This document shows, piece by piece, positions 25,140 through 37,756 of a stretch of DNA of 64,000 nt. Positions within the stretch are counted from its first letter, which is position 1; each line of letters starts with the position of its first letter. The translations under genes and the position numbers were made by a program. The DNA comes from Datisca glomerata. Lineage: Eukaryota; Streptophyta; Magnoliopsida; Cucurbitales; Datiscaceae. The stretch spans positions 1,295,194 to 1,359,193 of the forward strand of contig QANY01013583.1 in assembly GCA_003255025.1 (NCBI GenBank), written 5' to 3'. The notes under the pieces were generated by a model. It searched no databases, had not been told where the DNA came from, and worked only from the letters and a program-made list of their open reading frames with translations.

Positions 25140-26981
25140 AAATATCTTTGAACCACGAACGGTTCGTGGATAAAATATCAAAAAAATTCTAAAACATATT
25201 TAATCGTATTAAACATTTAAACAAAACTACAGATCACACATATTTAAATCCAAGAACTATTTAATCGTATTATACATTTTCGTTGTATCGGAGACTTTCT
25301 GAATTAGTGGAATCATTATTATTAAATGCTTCACGTTCTCCGATCTTCAAATTCAAGAACTTCAATTAGTATTCATACCAATAATCACTCGTTGGATTCA
25401 GAAGTATATCTCTAGAGAATGTTTTTAGGAACTGAGTGTGGGCTCTGAAACCAACTGAGGAAGAAATATTTATGTTCTTCCTCTATGAATTCAACGGCAA
25501 TAGTAGGAGGGGGAGAGAGAAACATTTTCTGCTCTACGTGATTAGAGTTGTGTCAACACACTTAAGGAGGCAACCCTAATGTCATCCCTTATATAATAAT
25601 TTATGAAATTTGCACATATACCCTTATATGCAAAATTGCCAAAAATTCACCCTCATTATTAGCCATTGCCGAAAATTTTCATATTCTCTTAGAGTCAATG
25701 TTGTGTCCAAGTTCATCATTTTAAATTGATAAATTAAATTGATCTTCATCAATTAATTAATTAATTTTTTATTTATTAATTATCTAATAATTAGTAAATA
25801 AAAATTAATTAATTTTTATTCTTCACTACTTTAGTGACGATACCCATGACATATAGGTTCGGGAACTATACCTTGGTGCAATACATGTTTTTGGTCCAAC
25901 TGGCATTGTTTCTTCTTTTCCTGTTATCATGAGCTACTCCTGAGATCGGATTGACCCACATAAATAAAGTTATAAGATTCAAATACCTGAAGAATTTATC
26001 TCTATAAATTCTTGACCTATTTAATCCTGACATCGTACGATTCCACTATAAGTTCGATGCCGAATCAACTCTTGATTTTATGCGCGCTACATTTTTTGTT
26101 AGTGTAAATAAAATATTTTATTTCACTGTCCACAAAATATTTTAACTTTTGACCCTTTGTGAATATCAGTAACAAGAGCGGGATTTAAAATTATAATTTT
26201 ACTGCTTTAGTTATTATTTTCTTAACTCATTTATTGACTGTGAATAAGAAAGACATAATAGTGAATTGTCTCGTACAATTCTCCATGTCTTATTCAATGA
26301 TTCATTTCATTAAGTACCTGACTAGGTTAATTTATTCACACACTCATTAATAAAGCATAAGGTGACACTACTGCATTTTGTAATCTAACCACGAATTTTC
26401 ATATCTATGAATCATACAACTCCAACATAGTTGAATCACGATAACAACAGTCGACGTATTGTCTGGTAATTCGAGCTCACTCATTTGGCGTATCGAAGAT
26501 TGTAACTAACTTGGTCAAGTTTCGTATTCATCTCATGATTAAAGTAATTATGAAAATACTCTTTAAGGTATAACAATTAGATTTAAAGTTAGATAAACGG
26601 CCTTACTCCAAACTAATTTATTACTAGTCTATTCAACATGTTCCATAACATGTCTAGGTTAACCGTCAGAGTCTCCACTCCCATGCCCCGAGACTAGCAT
26701 CCTTTGGTTTAACCTAATAGTCATAATGGAACACGATTGCCCACTCGATTCTAAGACTGCGGATAACATTCTGAACTATTTCAGAAGAGTTTGTCTAGAA
26801 TACCCCTTTGCCTTTACTCTTCTTACGTTAATAGTTCCAGGACTTGTGTAAATTATGAACACATTTTAATTAATAAAAAAATTTTCATTCATTCATTAAT
26901 TCAATAATACAAAATGTCTAAAAAATAACTAAATACTCATAAATAGTTATTACACCTTTCTTTATGGACATAATTCCAACA
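25140..26981 (-). repeat. Long copia LTR, minus strand, lower edge uncertain
   Basis: On the minus strand it starts tgttggaattatgtcc directly after a polypurine tract (minus strand aagtgggagat, complement at 26983-26994). This junction is characteristic of a common plant copia group. The interior is AT-rich without coding. The low-coordinate edge is a guess: a palindromic ccacgaacggttcgtgg lies near 25153-25169. Confidence 0.5.
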
Positions 26982-26994
26982 ATCTCCCACTTGG

Positions 26995-29900
26995 ACTAAA
27001 ATAGGCATGTACAATCTCATATCCCCATGCCCTCTAGATGACCATCAAACACTTTACTGCTTAGAGTCTTCGTGAATGAATCTGCTAGGTTGTTGACCGT
27101 CGATATGTGTGTTACTACAACATCTACATGTTGAACAATCTCTCGTATCAGGTGATACTTACGCTCTATGTGTTTGGATCTCTTGTGGCTCCTTGGTTGC
27201 TTTGAATTCGATACAACCCCACTGTTTTCTTAATAAAGTGTCATGGGCTTGTCAACTCCTGGAATAACTTCCAGAGTCTTCAGGAACTTTCTAAGCCATA
27301 CAACCTCATTTACAGCTTCACAAGCTATCACATATTCAACTTCCATGGTAGAATCAGCAATGCAAGATTTCTTGATACTTCTCCATACAACTACTCCATC
27401 GTTCATGATGAACACCAACCATGAAGTCGACTTCCTAGAATCCTTGTCTGCTTGGAAGTTAGAATCAGTATACCCGATATATTCAGGTCATTACCTGAAT
27501 ATAGAAGCTTGTAGTTTCTCGTTCTCCTAAGATACTTAAGGATATGCTTGACGGGTTTTCAAAACTCAATTTAAAGGTTAGAATGGAAATGACTCATAGC
27601 AAATGTCTGGCCTAGTGTAAAGTATTGCCTACATGAGACTTCCCACGGCTAAGGCATAGGGAATCTTTCTCATGTCTTACTCTTCTTGAGGAGTCTTGGA
27701 AGGCTACTCCTTAGAGAGGCTGACTCCATGTCTGAAAGGAAGATATCCCTTTTTGGAGTCTTGCATACTAAAGCTATTCATCACTTATCAATATAAGATG
27801 CTTGAAAGAGTGTCAATTTTATGTTCTTTCTATCTTGAAAGATCTGTATACCTCAGACAAATGCAGCTTCTCTAAGATCTTTCATATCAATTTGTTTTGC
27901 AAGTCAAATCCTGATATTAGGTAATTTTCCTATATCATTTCCAATGAGTAGAATATCATCTACGTACAAGACTAGAAAAACTACTTTCCCTTCATATACC
28001 AGCTTATACACACAAGGTTCGTCCACTAACTATTCAAAACTAAAGTGCTTGACAGTTTCGTCGAATCTAATATTCTAGGACCGTGACGCTTTCTTAAGCC
28101 CATAAATGGACTTCAGTAGTTCGTAAACTTTACCCTCTTGACCTTTCTCCATGAACTCGTTTGGTTGATACATATAAATATGTTCTTCAAGATTGCCATT
28201 TAGAAAAGCAGGCTTGACGTCCATATGTCAGATTTCATAATCGAGGGCAGCAGCAATGGATAAGAGGATTCAAATGGATTTAAGAATGGCTACCGATGAG
28301 AAGATATCATCTTAGTATATACCTTTTTTTTGGGTATAGCCCTTGGCTACTAGCCTAACTTTGAATATCTCCATATTTCCATCCATACCTCTTTTTTTTA
28401 GATCCATTTACACCCTACAAGTTTAATCCCTTTAAGAGGATCTATAAGTTTTCAGACTCCGTTTGAGTACATCGAATGTATATCAACATTCATGACTTTT
28501 TGTCATAGGTTTACTTCAGGACCAGCCATAGTCTATGAGTAGGAGACATATTCCTCAAGATCCTTAGCTGATACTGCTGTTAAGGAATCTCCATAAGGCA
28601 TGTACTTGTTAGGCTGTCTCACAATCCTCCCACTATATCGAGGCTCCATAGGCTCTGACCCCAGCTGTGGTTCTTCCATTATTGAATTAGGAACAGTTCC
28701 TGATTTGGGAGTCGGTATCCTTCCACTCAATATTCCTCTAGCACAAAAGTGCTTGTTGGCTTCACACTTATTATATAGCATTCTTCAAGAAAATATGTAT
28801 TCGTGCTAATGAATATTTTCTTATCAGTCAGACTATAAAAAGCATACCCCTTTGTTCCTTTGGGATATCCTACAAACATGCATAATTTTGATCGAGTGGC
28901 GAACTTTCATGTCTTCTATTTCAGAATATATGCTGGCCATCCTCATATTCTAAAGTGGTTAACGGATGAATTTTGTCAATTCTATCTTTCATATGGCGTG
29001 TCTTCGACGGAACATGGTTCTGATGTGTCCAAGGAATATCCCCAGAATGAATATGGGAGGGATGAGTAACTCATCATGGATCTAACCATATCTATCAGAG
29101 TTCAATTCCTTCTCTCTTATGAGAATTTTGTTCTGGAGTGCTAGGTGCTGTAAACTGAGAAACAATACATTCTTCCTTAAGAAAGTCTTTGAACATTCCT
29201 AGCAAGTATTCTCCGCCACGATCTGATCATAATGTTTTGATTTGTTTCTCTGATTGCTTCTCAACCATAGCCTTATACTATTTGATTTTTTCAAAGGTTT
29301 CAAACTTTTGGTGCACTAGATAAATATGACCAAAACATGAGTAGTCATCATTGAAAGTTAAAAATGTTCATCACCTCTTCTTGCTTGGATATTCAATGGC
29401 CCACATACATCACTATGTACGAGTTCAAGGCGTTGAGTGGATCTTTCACCATTTGCTGAAAAGGGACTATTGGTCATTTTACCTTCTATACATGATTCAC
29501 ATGTGGGTGGTGATCCCACACTTAAAAGTTTGCAAAAGACCATCCTTCACAAGTCTTTTAATCCTGTCCAGGCTAATATGCCCAAAGTGTAAGTGCCACA
29601 AATAAGTTAGATTGGTTGAGTCAGACTTTAACATTTTACTATCCATCTGTGAATCAACGTTCACTTTAGTGTCACACATCATTAGAACTATTGGTTTTAC
29701 ATAAAATAATTTATTTATCAAACGTGCAGTAGTAATTAAGCAGCTATTTCTAAAAATACCAATATTTTTACCAATGAAATTCAAATTGAATCATTGCTCA
29801 ATTAAACAAGCTACTGAAATAAGGTTCTTCCTAAAACCAGGGAAATAATAAACATCACGTAAAACCATAAAACAGTTATCAAATGACAATTTGATAGTTC

Positions 29901-30030
29901 GCATAGATACGACCGATACTAGAACTCCATTTTCTTAGCAGAAGCTAAACTCACCCTCGTTAAACCTTCTGATTTCCCTGAACCCCTGCATGGAACAACA
30001 TATATGGTTAGTGGTTGCAGAGTCTACAAT
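26995..30030 (-). pseudogene. Degraded copia pol fragment
   Basis: On the minus strand, from high to low coordinates: a pre-integrase part near 29550-29450 (CESCIEGKMTNSPFSANGER) leads to LELVHSDVCGPLN. Integrase remnants follow to about 28800, then the linker at 28781-28533 (EPRYSGRIVRQPNKYMPYGD). Reverse transcriptase traces with many stops occupy 28500-27440. RNase H lies at 27420-27050, with MEVEYVIACEAVNEVVWLRK. Gag is missing because the fragment ends where a CACTA-like end begins at 30031. Together with 25140-26981 it forms the 3' part of one element. Confidence 0.75.
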
Positions 30031-30345
30031 CATTACAACAAAAAAATGCTAGGATAGCGGCAAAAAAACGCTATCATAGGGTTTCAATAGCATTTACGAA
30101 AACACGATGTATACCGACATTATTAAATGTCCGCAACCTATGATAGTATTTTTTAAACGCTTTTCATAGCGTTTTAAAAACGCTATAAAAGGCCTTTCAT
30201 AGAATTTTATAAATGCTGTAGTAGGTCTTTCATAGCGATTTATAAATGCTAGCATAGGTCTTTCATAGCATTTTATAAATGCTATAGTAGGTCTTTCATA
30301 GCCTTTTATAAATGTTATAGTATTCCATTCATAGCATTTTTCTTT
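30031..30345. mobile_element. Left end of a CACTA-like transposon with subterminal repeats
   Basis: The stretch starts cattacaacaaaaaaatgct, close to the usual CACTACAA(C/G)AAAAA end. It is followed by six to eight copies, in both orientations, of a motif like tttcatagc.ttttataaatgctatagtaggtc. Such arrays are typical of CACTA subterminal regions. It interrupts the copia pol fragment at 30030. I did not find a matching right end, so the element may extend to about 33 kb or be truncated. Confidence 0.6.
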
Positions 30346-30558
30346 ACTTATTATTTTGTTAATGTTATTAAATACTTTTATAACTTTTTTATTACTTATA
30401 CTTACAATTGTATAAATATAAAAAATAAATAACTTTTTAAAAAAGTATCATGAAATAACAAAATCACAAATCATTTTATTTAGTTAGTCAAAATGATGAT
30501 TACATATTGATTTGTACATAGAGCAAGCAAAACTAATTTATCTAAAAAAAACTAAAAT

Positions 30559-30951
30559 CTAGTATAAGTTCACATCTAAACAAATCCTACAACTCACTGC
30601 TAAGTTTTGTAGATCTAGGGCAATTGGCCATAAGAGAATAAGAGTTGGCAATCCTCTAGGTACTAAAGGTGGAGGTACCCTAGGAGGTCCACTTGGTGGT
30701 TTTCCTTGGTAGGGAGGTGGTGATACAGGTAACTGCCTTAGTGATGCTTCAGGAACCTTTATGTCATTGGCCGTAAGAGCATCTTGTGGCTTGCTTACTT
30801 TTGTTGGGTTTATTTTGAAGTATAATTGTAACTGTAAATTTTTGTGTTGTATGTGGCCATAGGGCAAGATCAAAGTGTTGTACCAAAGCATGAATGTGGC
30901 AGACTTACAACATTCCATGATATAGTATAGTCGTTGGTGGAGAGCAACCAA
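30559..30951 (-). CDS. Unrecognised ORF with Pro-rich segment
   Basis: An open frame of 130 codons. Residues about 76-103 are rich in proline (for example LPVSPPPYQGKPPSGPPR). The N-terminal part has no motif I know. It lies between the CACTA-like subterminal repeats and the DUF1985 remnant, so it could be one exon of a transposon protein. It may equally be a chance frame; no splice sites or upstream exon were confirmed. Confidence 0.25.
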   Translation of the reverse strand: MVALHQRLYYIMECCKSATFMLWYNTLILPYGHIQHKNLQLQLYFKINPTKVSKPQDALTANDIKVPEASLRQLPVSPPPYQGKPPSGPPRVPPPLVPRGLPTLILLWPIALDLQNLAVSCRICLDVNLY

Positions 30952-31149
30952 ATTTTGACATTTAATTACAAACCAAGTTTATTATCTTCTGTTTCAAAAT
31001 GCAACATTTAACAAGCAGTCAAATTTATCTAAACAATATCTTATAAGACCATAACAAAGCTTAAGTAACAGAAAAAGTTTATAGCAACACTAAGCCTTTC
31101 AAATCCATCCATTCCCTCACCCTCAAAAAGAAGAAAAAGAAAATAGATT

Positions 31150-31450
31150 AAATATGAATTGCATGGAAGTATATTTCAAGATTCATCTTGAAGTGTTAAA
31201 AGATAGATCTTGAAGTCTTCCAGAGTGATCTTGAAGTCTTCAAGATTAATTTTAAAGTCTTCAAGATTGTTCAGACTTATTCTTAAAGTCTTCATAATTG
31301 ATCTTGAAATCTAAAAGATTGTTCAGACTTGATCTTGAAGTTTCAATATCAGTCTTGCAGTCTTCAAGATTGTCATGATTGATCTTGAATATTTTAAAAA
31401 TTTTCAGAATTAATATTGAAGTATTGAAGACTAAACTTAAAAACTGCATT
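31150..31450. repeat. Degenerate tcttgaagtcttcaagat repeats, block 1
   Basis: About 10 to 12 imperfect units of roughly 25-30 bases around tcttgaagtcttcaagatt, which is itself partly palindromic (cttgaag-tcttcaag). A shorter run occurs at 31660-31705. Confidence 0.75.
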
Positions 31451-32109
31451 ACTGTAAGATTAATTACAAAATTTCTTTCAAATCAATCTAAGGCAGACAC
31501 ATTATCCAACATTATCATTCAAAGAAATTAAGTCAAATCTTAAGTATCAATACAAAAAAGTTATCCAAAAATTTATCATTATAGATAAATTATCTAAAGT
31601 TGTCATTACACCAAATACATCTTCAAGTAGTTATGACAAGACCAAGACATAAGAGGTCAACTCTTATCGTGAAGTCTTCAATATTTATCTTGAAATACTT
31701 AAGTAAAACTTCAAAAATACTGTTTTCAATTTACGCTTACATTCTTTTTTGAAAACATGTCATTTTAAAGGTTCTCAAAGGATTCCACTATCATTGTTAT
31801 TCAGTTTGGAATTGTTGGTACCTTGTTTATGACCTCGATAACATATGTGCTACCAATTGTAGGAATGACATGAAATGTCTGTGCCAGTAACAAAAGAGAA
31901 TTTTTCAACATGCAACAGTCGAACATAATAATAAACATCTACATCAAGGTAAAAAAATTTCATATGTAAGGAATAAGGACATATTCCCATTGCATTATCT
32001 AAGGTTAGCGACATTTTTTATTCTCTTCGTTCCCTTCTTTCCCAAAATTCTTCAAATCTTCTTAGATGGTCAAGTAAGTCTCCTCGTAATTATCCACCAT
32101 TAACTTCTT
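31451..32109. other. AT-rich DNA between repeat block and DUF1985 remnant
   Basis: No motif recognised. It may contain further decayed exons of the transposon gene on the minus strand. Confidence 0.4.
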
Positions 32110-32640
32110 GCTCTTCTGAATATTATTAAATGATTTGATTATTTTAGCAAAAGATATCTCTCCATAGATATTGGTTGAAAAATGATGTAATCAACCAATA
32201 TCATCCATATTTTTTATATTGCTTTGGTTCTCCTTGCAGAATAGAAAATGCTCTAACAAATATACCAGAGCATCCTTCACAACTTCCGTATCTTCTAGGG
32301 ATTCAATACTCATAAACGCTTCCTCCAAATAATTGTTTATTATTCCTTGTTAAATTTTTATCATATATTGGGTTGACAACATTTGGCATGAAATTTGTTA
32401 GAAGTGTCAAACCGTAGACCAATGACCAATGCGAACTCCTTTCAAAAGCGGATTGGCTTCTTCGCAATTAGAAACCATAACTCATCATCAAAATTTTTTT
32501 TCCATCCAAGGGTTTTACTTCCCTCCAAATTAAATTATGGCAAATAGTGGAAGAAAATTTCATAAGTGGAACATCCGTTAGGTGCCTCTGAACAATAATT
32601 TTATACTCTCGGTCAGCCTCTTTTTAATATCTTCAATGCA
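32110..32640 (-). pseudogene. DUF1985 domain remnant (transposon-borne)
   Basis: On the minus strand three blocks of the plant DUF1985 domain follow in order. These are LTDVPLMKFSSTICHNLIWR (near 32585-32520), WFLIAKKPIRF-KEFALVIG (near 32490-32420, one stop inside) and VKDALVYLLEHFLFCKEN then ISFAKIIKSFNNI (near 32290-32120). In plants this domain is found mostly in proteins of Mutator-like and CACTA transposons, often together with an Ulp1-type SUMO protease domain; its function is unknown. Several stops and frame changes show it is dead. No Ulp1 catalytic motif was seen nearby. Confidence 0.65.
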
Positions 32641-33984
32641 TCGTATATTGCAATTGGTATTTATTCGTGCTGTTATGATTTTATCAACGTTATGGTATTA
32701 CTGAGCTTAATGTTAGGGGCAATATCCTGTAAAAATACGCACAAATTAAACTCTTAATCTCACAACTATAATTCTAGCCCTGAAAATAGCAAGAATGTCT
32801 TGAAGTCTTCAAGAAGGGTCTTGAAGTCTTCAAGAATGGTCTTTAAGTTTTCAAGACGGATTTAATATATTCAAGACACATCTTAAAGTCTTCACGATTG
32901 ATCTTGAATTCTTAAAGATAGATCGTGAAATCTTCGAGAATGATTTTGAATTCTTAAATATGAATCTTGAAGTCTTCAATAATGATTTATAACTCTTAAA
33001 GATGGATTATGATGCCTTCAATATCAGTCTCGAAACCGTTTTTGAGCCGAGGTTGGAGCAAATCACGAGGAAGAATAAGCAAAGGCTATAATAGTAGTTG
33101 CGCCTTGGCTGTTTGAGTTGATCGTGGTCCCGAAGTGTATATCAGTAAAAATTAATGGAGTTATTTTAGGGATTAAGTTCGCCTAATCACACAAGTATTA
33201 GGTTTTGCCTAGGAGTTGTTAGTTAATAACTTTCCCTACTTGGTGCCTCAGGAAGGCTAAATAGCAAGCACTCCCATTTGGTAGATCTTTTATTGTATTG
33301 TATAAGTATCCAGTGAGAGTTTGGGTATTTCAAAGAAACAACCTAACCGTTTATGTTTAGAGTAAGAGGTCTTGATGAAGTCACGTGTAAGGCTCACTGA
33401 GCTGAACATAGAGCAAAACAAATGTTTAGGCCTACAGATGAAGTGAAATAATTTTTTGGATACTAATTCAACCCTTCCCTCCCCTCCATACAAATATAGA
33501 GGTTAACCTAGAAAACACCTCCCCCCCCCCTCCCCCTCCTTTTCTAAGTTTTCCTCCTCCCTCTCTCCCTCCCATGGATTAAGAGAGGTCAAGTCATTCC
33601 CTCCTTCCGTATGATGATCTTGAACACACGAAATGCTATTTCAAAAGAAAACACCAATCAGCCAGGCAAGAGAAATTTTATTTGATTTGTCTTCCAGTGG
33701 AATACATTTTGTAAACAATGTAAAAAGAATGAATACATTGGAAAGGTTCACACATAACGGCATTATTCGGACGAAATCAGGTCGAGAAATTCTAGACCAT
33801 GTACAAAAAAAGAAAAGAAAAAACAAACAAACAATCAAACAATGGCCGCATCTAGTGGGTCTTCCCTTTGATAGCATCATGTAAAGCTGCACAGACTAAT
33901 CACAAGACAATCACAATCGATTGACAACAGAGTACAGACGAAACGAACTATAAAGGAGATTCACGCTAGAACTAAAGCTCGTGA
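32641..33984. other. Noncoding flank of the quinone reductase gene
   Basis: It contains the second repeat block (32780-33040), a C-rich run (about 33519-33535) and the probable 3' UTR of the quinone reductase gene just below 33985. The complementary open frames at 33633-33892 are mirror images of each other in opposite strands and have no known motif. Confidence 0.5.
32780..33040. repeat. Degenerate tcttgaagtcttcaaga repeats, block 2
   Basis: Same motif family as 31150-31450, about 9 to 10 units, on the other side of the DUF1985 remnant. Confidence 0.75.
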
Positions 33985-36377
33985 TCAAGTGAGGAAGAGC
34001 TTCTTAACTATTGCAGCCATATACTTGCCCTGATGCTCAGCTAGAGCCAACTCTGTTTCAGTTGGCTGTCTTGTGCCATCACCAGCAAAAACACCGGCAC
34101 CGTATGGAGAACCCCCTCGAATTGAATCCATCTTGAACATTCCTGCTCCAAAAGTATAGCCAATGGGAACAAACAGCATTCCATGGTGTGCTAACTGGGT
34201 GATTGCTGTCCAACTGTAACAAGTAGAAGAATTTATAGAAGCGATATAACTACTAATCAATTACTGGCTTTGAGTTTATGGATTTTCCCTTTTGTACGAG
34301 AAATACCAAAGTTATGAGTCAAAGCAACGCAACATAGAAAATTACAACTCAAATTCTAGTTTGTTAATTGAAAAATAATTCCAACATGAGACAGAGATTC
34401 TCAGTTTAAAAAAAAAAGAATAAAAACGAGAGAAGAGTTTATCACTTCAATGAAAATGTTAAAATGCAGACCCCCAACCTCAATCGCATATGCCCCGAAA
34501 GTAAAGGACATCTGCAGAAATGTACATGGAAAGTATTTGGGTTCTTGCTAAGTGGGAAGCGGCTCCTCCTCACCACTACATGGCCTACTTACGGCGTGCC
34601 ATGTGCGTAAATAATGGCAATGGTGTTTTGACAAAAAAAAAGTCAAAGTCGGACTTACTATTCTTAAATCAAAAATGTAAATCAAATTAGCTGTAATACA
34701 TGATATGATGTGATTAGGCCTGTCAGTGGTGAGGAAGTTCCTCCTCACCTGATCAAGACGTAACACATCGTGTATTCCAAGAACTTAACTTAGATCCTCA
34801 AATTTGGTGGTTTCAGTGCAAATGAATAGCTAAATAGCTAAATCAAATTTAATGGGGGTGGTGTGAGTGGACTACGAAAGTTATAAGTATTGCTAGGTTT
34901 TTAGAACTTCTCATTGCAATTTGCAATCTTGAGGATTTTGACTACGGAACAGCCTTTGCATCACTTTTCATCTTATCAAGCATTTGAACCTTTTTCTCCA
35001 TTCTTATTAAAGAAATGAAAACAATATCAATAACTATCCATTTTAGAAGCTCAAAAGCTTCAGTTATTTATCAGAAATTGCAAACCTGTAATTATCGCTG
35101 TGTACAGGCACTGTAGCTAGTTATATGTCCATTAAACATAGTCTTAGTCACCAGTAACAGAATTCCAATCAAAATGACCTAAGATTTCTAGGTGATTAGT
35201 TATGTCACTGGTAGAGAACAAAATATTGCAGATTCTACGGCATTTTGAATTCCCATCTTCATAAAGCAGGAATGATCAAACTTCTAAGGACTTCATATAA
35301 AATTATGTCTCCATAACTGAACAGACAGTAAAAGACGTCGATGTGCAGAAGTAGATGGATGAAGGTGATAAGAACAACACCACTTTTCTATGATCAATGC
35401 CTCTGCACAAGATAAGTGAAATATCGTGTTTCTAAGAATTTTAATAGAATGTATTAAGAATCTCAATGGAAACGAGTAGATATTCCATGTTTTTGGATAA
35501 GTACAATGAGGTGTTAGATAATACTAGTCACTCCTATCCACATCAAATTCCCAATAATTCGCAGTTTATACAATTTCCCTCCTGTTTTCACATCTTGCAG
35601 CCTCTCATTAAAATCTTTTAGCTTCCTCAAATATGACCTAATAAAACATGCCACTTTTTAGACTCTAAAGTTCTACCCACTAAACTATTTTCTTCTTTAC
35701 GATCAAACAGTCATAACTTCGAACATATTCAAGGCATAATCGCTCAGCCCTAATTGATCAATCATAAGGCAATCTGATTTTAACCATATAAGAAAAGTGG
35801 CACTGATAAAAAGGGCTTACGCAGTGGTCTCTTGGCCTCCGCCTTGCGTACCGGTGCTGACAAAGAAACCAGCCGGTTTGCCAGCAAGCTTCTGCTCCCT
35901 CCAGAGCTGTCCCGTCGAATCGAAAAATGCTTTCATTTGCGCCGCCATACTTCCATACCTCGTCGGGAACCCAAACAATATCCCATCAGCCTCAACCAAT
36001 TCCGCCGCCGTAATCTCCGGAATCGTTGAATCCTTTGGTGGCGCTTTCATTTGCTCCAAAACCTCAGACGGCAATGTCTCTGCCACCCGGTACAACACCC
36101 CTTCGATTCCATCCACCCCATCAACCCCCTTTTTCATTCGTCTCGCTAAATTCTCGACATGACCATACATCGAGTAAAACACTATGAAAACCTTCAATTT
36201 CTCAATTGGCTGCGAATCCACGGCTTCAGCTGCTGTATCTAGTGGAACAGAGGCATCCGGGCGGATCTCCTCGACCGGGATTGGCGCGTTTCCAGCAATT
36301 CCGTCAGGCTGGGCGTCATCGGCGGCAACTGCGGGTACCTTCTTCTTGCTTGGGACACAGCCCCCTCCTTTCCCCAT
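33985..36377 (-). CDS. NAD(P)H:quinone oxidoreductase, FQR1/WrbA family
   Basis: A flavodoxin-like quinone reductase that uses NAD(P)H and FMN to reduce quinones by two electrons, limiting semiquinone and oxidative damage; plant members are cytosolic or membrane-associated. Exons are 36377-35821 and 34213-33985, separated by a 1607-bp intron (gtaag...cag), with the split codon restoring the invariant GGQETTAW. The product is 261 residues. The start [13 protein letters not shown] was chosen over an in-frame ATG 14 codons upstream because it matches FQR1-like proteins; Gly2 suggests possible N-myristoylation. An acidic/Pro/Ala-rich extension covers about 14-60. The FMN loop YSMYGHV is at 68-74, then [16 protein letters not shown] (136-151) and [13 protein letters not shown] (174-186). 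Exon 2 carries [16 protein letters not shown] and the C-terminus [10 protein letters not shown]. The extension makes it longer than Arabidopsis FQR1 (about 204 residues). No damage is visible. Confidence 0.95.
34555..34765. mobile_element. Possible MITE in the quinone reductase intron
   Basis: gcggctcctcctcaccact at the left faces agtggtgaggaagttcctcc at the right, an imperfect inverted repeat about 200 bp apart. The right arm is itself a small hairpin (ggtgagga...tcctcctcacc). No target duplication was identified. Confidence 0.35.
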
Positions 36378-36512
36378 CAAGAAAAGACAGCTCCCCGATC
36401 TGAAGATTCTGAACTCCAAATCGAAATAAGAAATTTGGGTTTTGATTTCTCAAATTGTAGAAGGCATTTTCAACGGGTAACTGGGGGCAACAGCTAAGGA
36501 GTTCTAAAGGGA

Positions 36513-36520
36513 CTTTTATA
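36513..36520 (-). promoter_or_regulatory. TATA box of the quinone reductase gene
   Basis: tataaaag on the minus strand, about 136 bases above the chosen ATG, inside an otherwise AT-rich stretch. Confidence 0.55.
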
Positions 36521-36776
36521 TTATTAATTATCAAGCTTTGGATCCAAAATTTCTAATCATGGAATCAAAGTTTACGCACGCTAATATGGACTACTTTTCT
36601 TGACAAAAAAAAATGTAGACTACTATGTTGAATTTGACGATTCTAGTACATCCGCTAATGAATTATTTACGTCATCAATGAGATAATTTACAACAGAAAC
36701 AGAGACGTGTCAGGTCATTAGGCTTTGCGGGTGTGACTAATCTGTAAAAAAAAATTCACTGTATTTGATAATCGGT

Positions 36777-37288
36777 TGTGAATTTCTTACACCATAATAT
36801 AAAAATCAAGAGAATAATTTAGTGAGAGTGGGAATAATGACACTATGATTTACGTGGAAAACCCTTAAAATGAAGAAAAATCACGCATGGATTTTGATAG
36901 TATTTCATTATGCAAAAAATGTTTACAAGATTAATAAGTGTTGAGAGTTGTTGAGTTCTGTTTGGAGTTACATCTTACCTCTATTTATAGGTCTTTAAAT
37001 AATCTGATACATGTTATCTAATTCTATCTAAAAATAGGATCAACAGAATATTTCTTGAGATCTAACTTATCAACAATAATAATCAAACGAATCTTGACCG
37101 TTTGATCAATCCAATGGTCTTAATTAGTTTCTCTTTGGATTGTCATGTCAGCAATCCATGTATTTTCATCCGATTGGTCTATTTTTTTATAACTACATAG
37201 TTGATCATACAGTTCTCGCTCTATATTCTCTTTGATGGAATCTTCGGTCTAGATTTTGTCACGTGTCGTGTGAAATTTTACTTGTACA
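36777..37288 (-). repeat. Probable 3' LTR of a gypsy element
   Basis: On the minus strand this 512-bp segment starts tgtacaagt after a polypurine tract (aatgggggcc, complement at 37291-37300) and ends ttcaca. It contains a ctataaatag box (36981-36990). The matching 5' LTR was not found, so the boundaries are inferred from TG...CA and the polypurine tract only. Confidence 0.5.
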
Positions 37289-37756
37289 TTGGCCCCCATT
37301 ACACTCAACGGAATTTTATCCGTAGATGTGTAAAAATCATCTTGTCTCGTTCTGACGTTGCGTATGCCCGTTTATATTCTCACGTGCTTCAAACATACAA
37401 TGTAATTTTTCAGGAAACTTTTTGTCTGTCTACTGTCAGCGACGACTTCCTCCTTTTTTTTGCCGTTATGTTCTTCCATTCCCGTTTACGGATGCTTCAC
37501 AATTTGTCGAGTAACTTATTTGTCAGCTTGTTGTTGATGATGATTATTTCCCCTTTATTTGCTGTTTCACCTTTTTTATCCTTTCACTGTGGGCTCACTG
37601 ATAAAAATTTCATGTTTTCTTTTTTTCTTCTCGTACATTAAGATCTGTGAAAAAAATATTGTACAAAAAATAACATAATAATGTATTAAAATGAGTAAGG
37701 AGCGAGTGTACCATTTCATAATTGTATCGTAGGAGTTTTAGTTTGATGATATGCAT

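Noticed and set aside
33633..33892. A pair of opposed 83-codon frames
   Set aside because: Each is the mirror of the other in the same DNA; neither has a motif or a plausible promoter.
35797..36429. Plus-strand frames of 121, 65 and 81 codons
   Set aside because: They are antisense shadows of exon 1 of the quinone reductase gene.
37201..37641. Plus-strand frame of 146 codons
   Set aside because: It runs antisense through the LTR edge and polypurine tract of the gypsy element and is Phe/Leu-rich without motifs.
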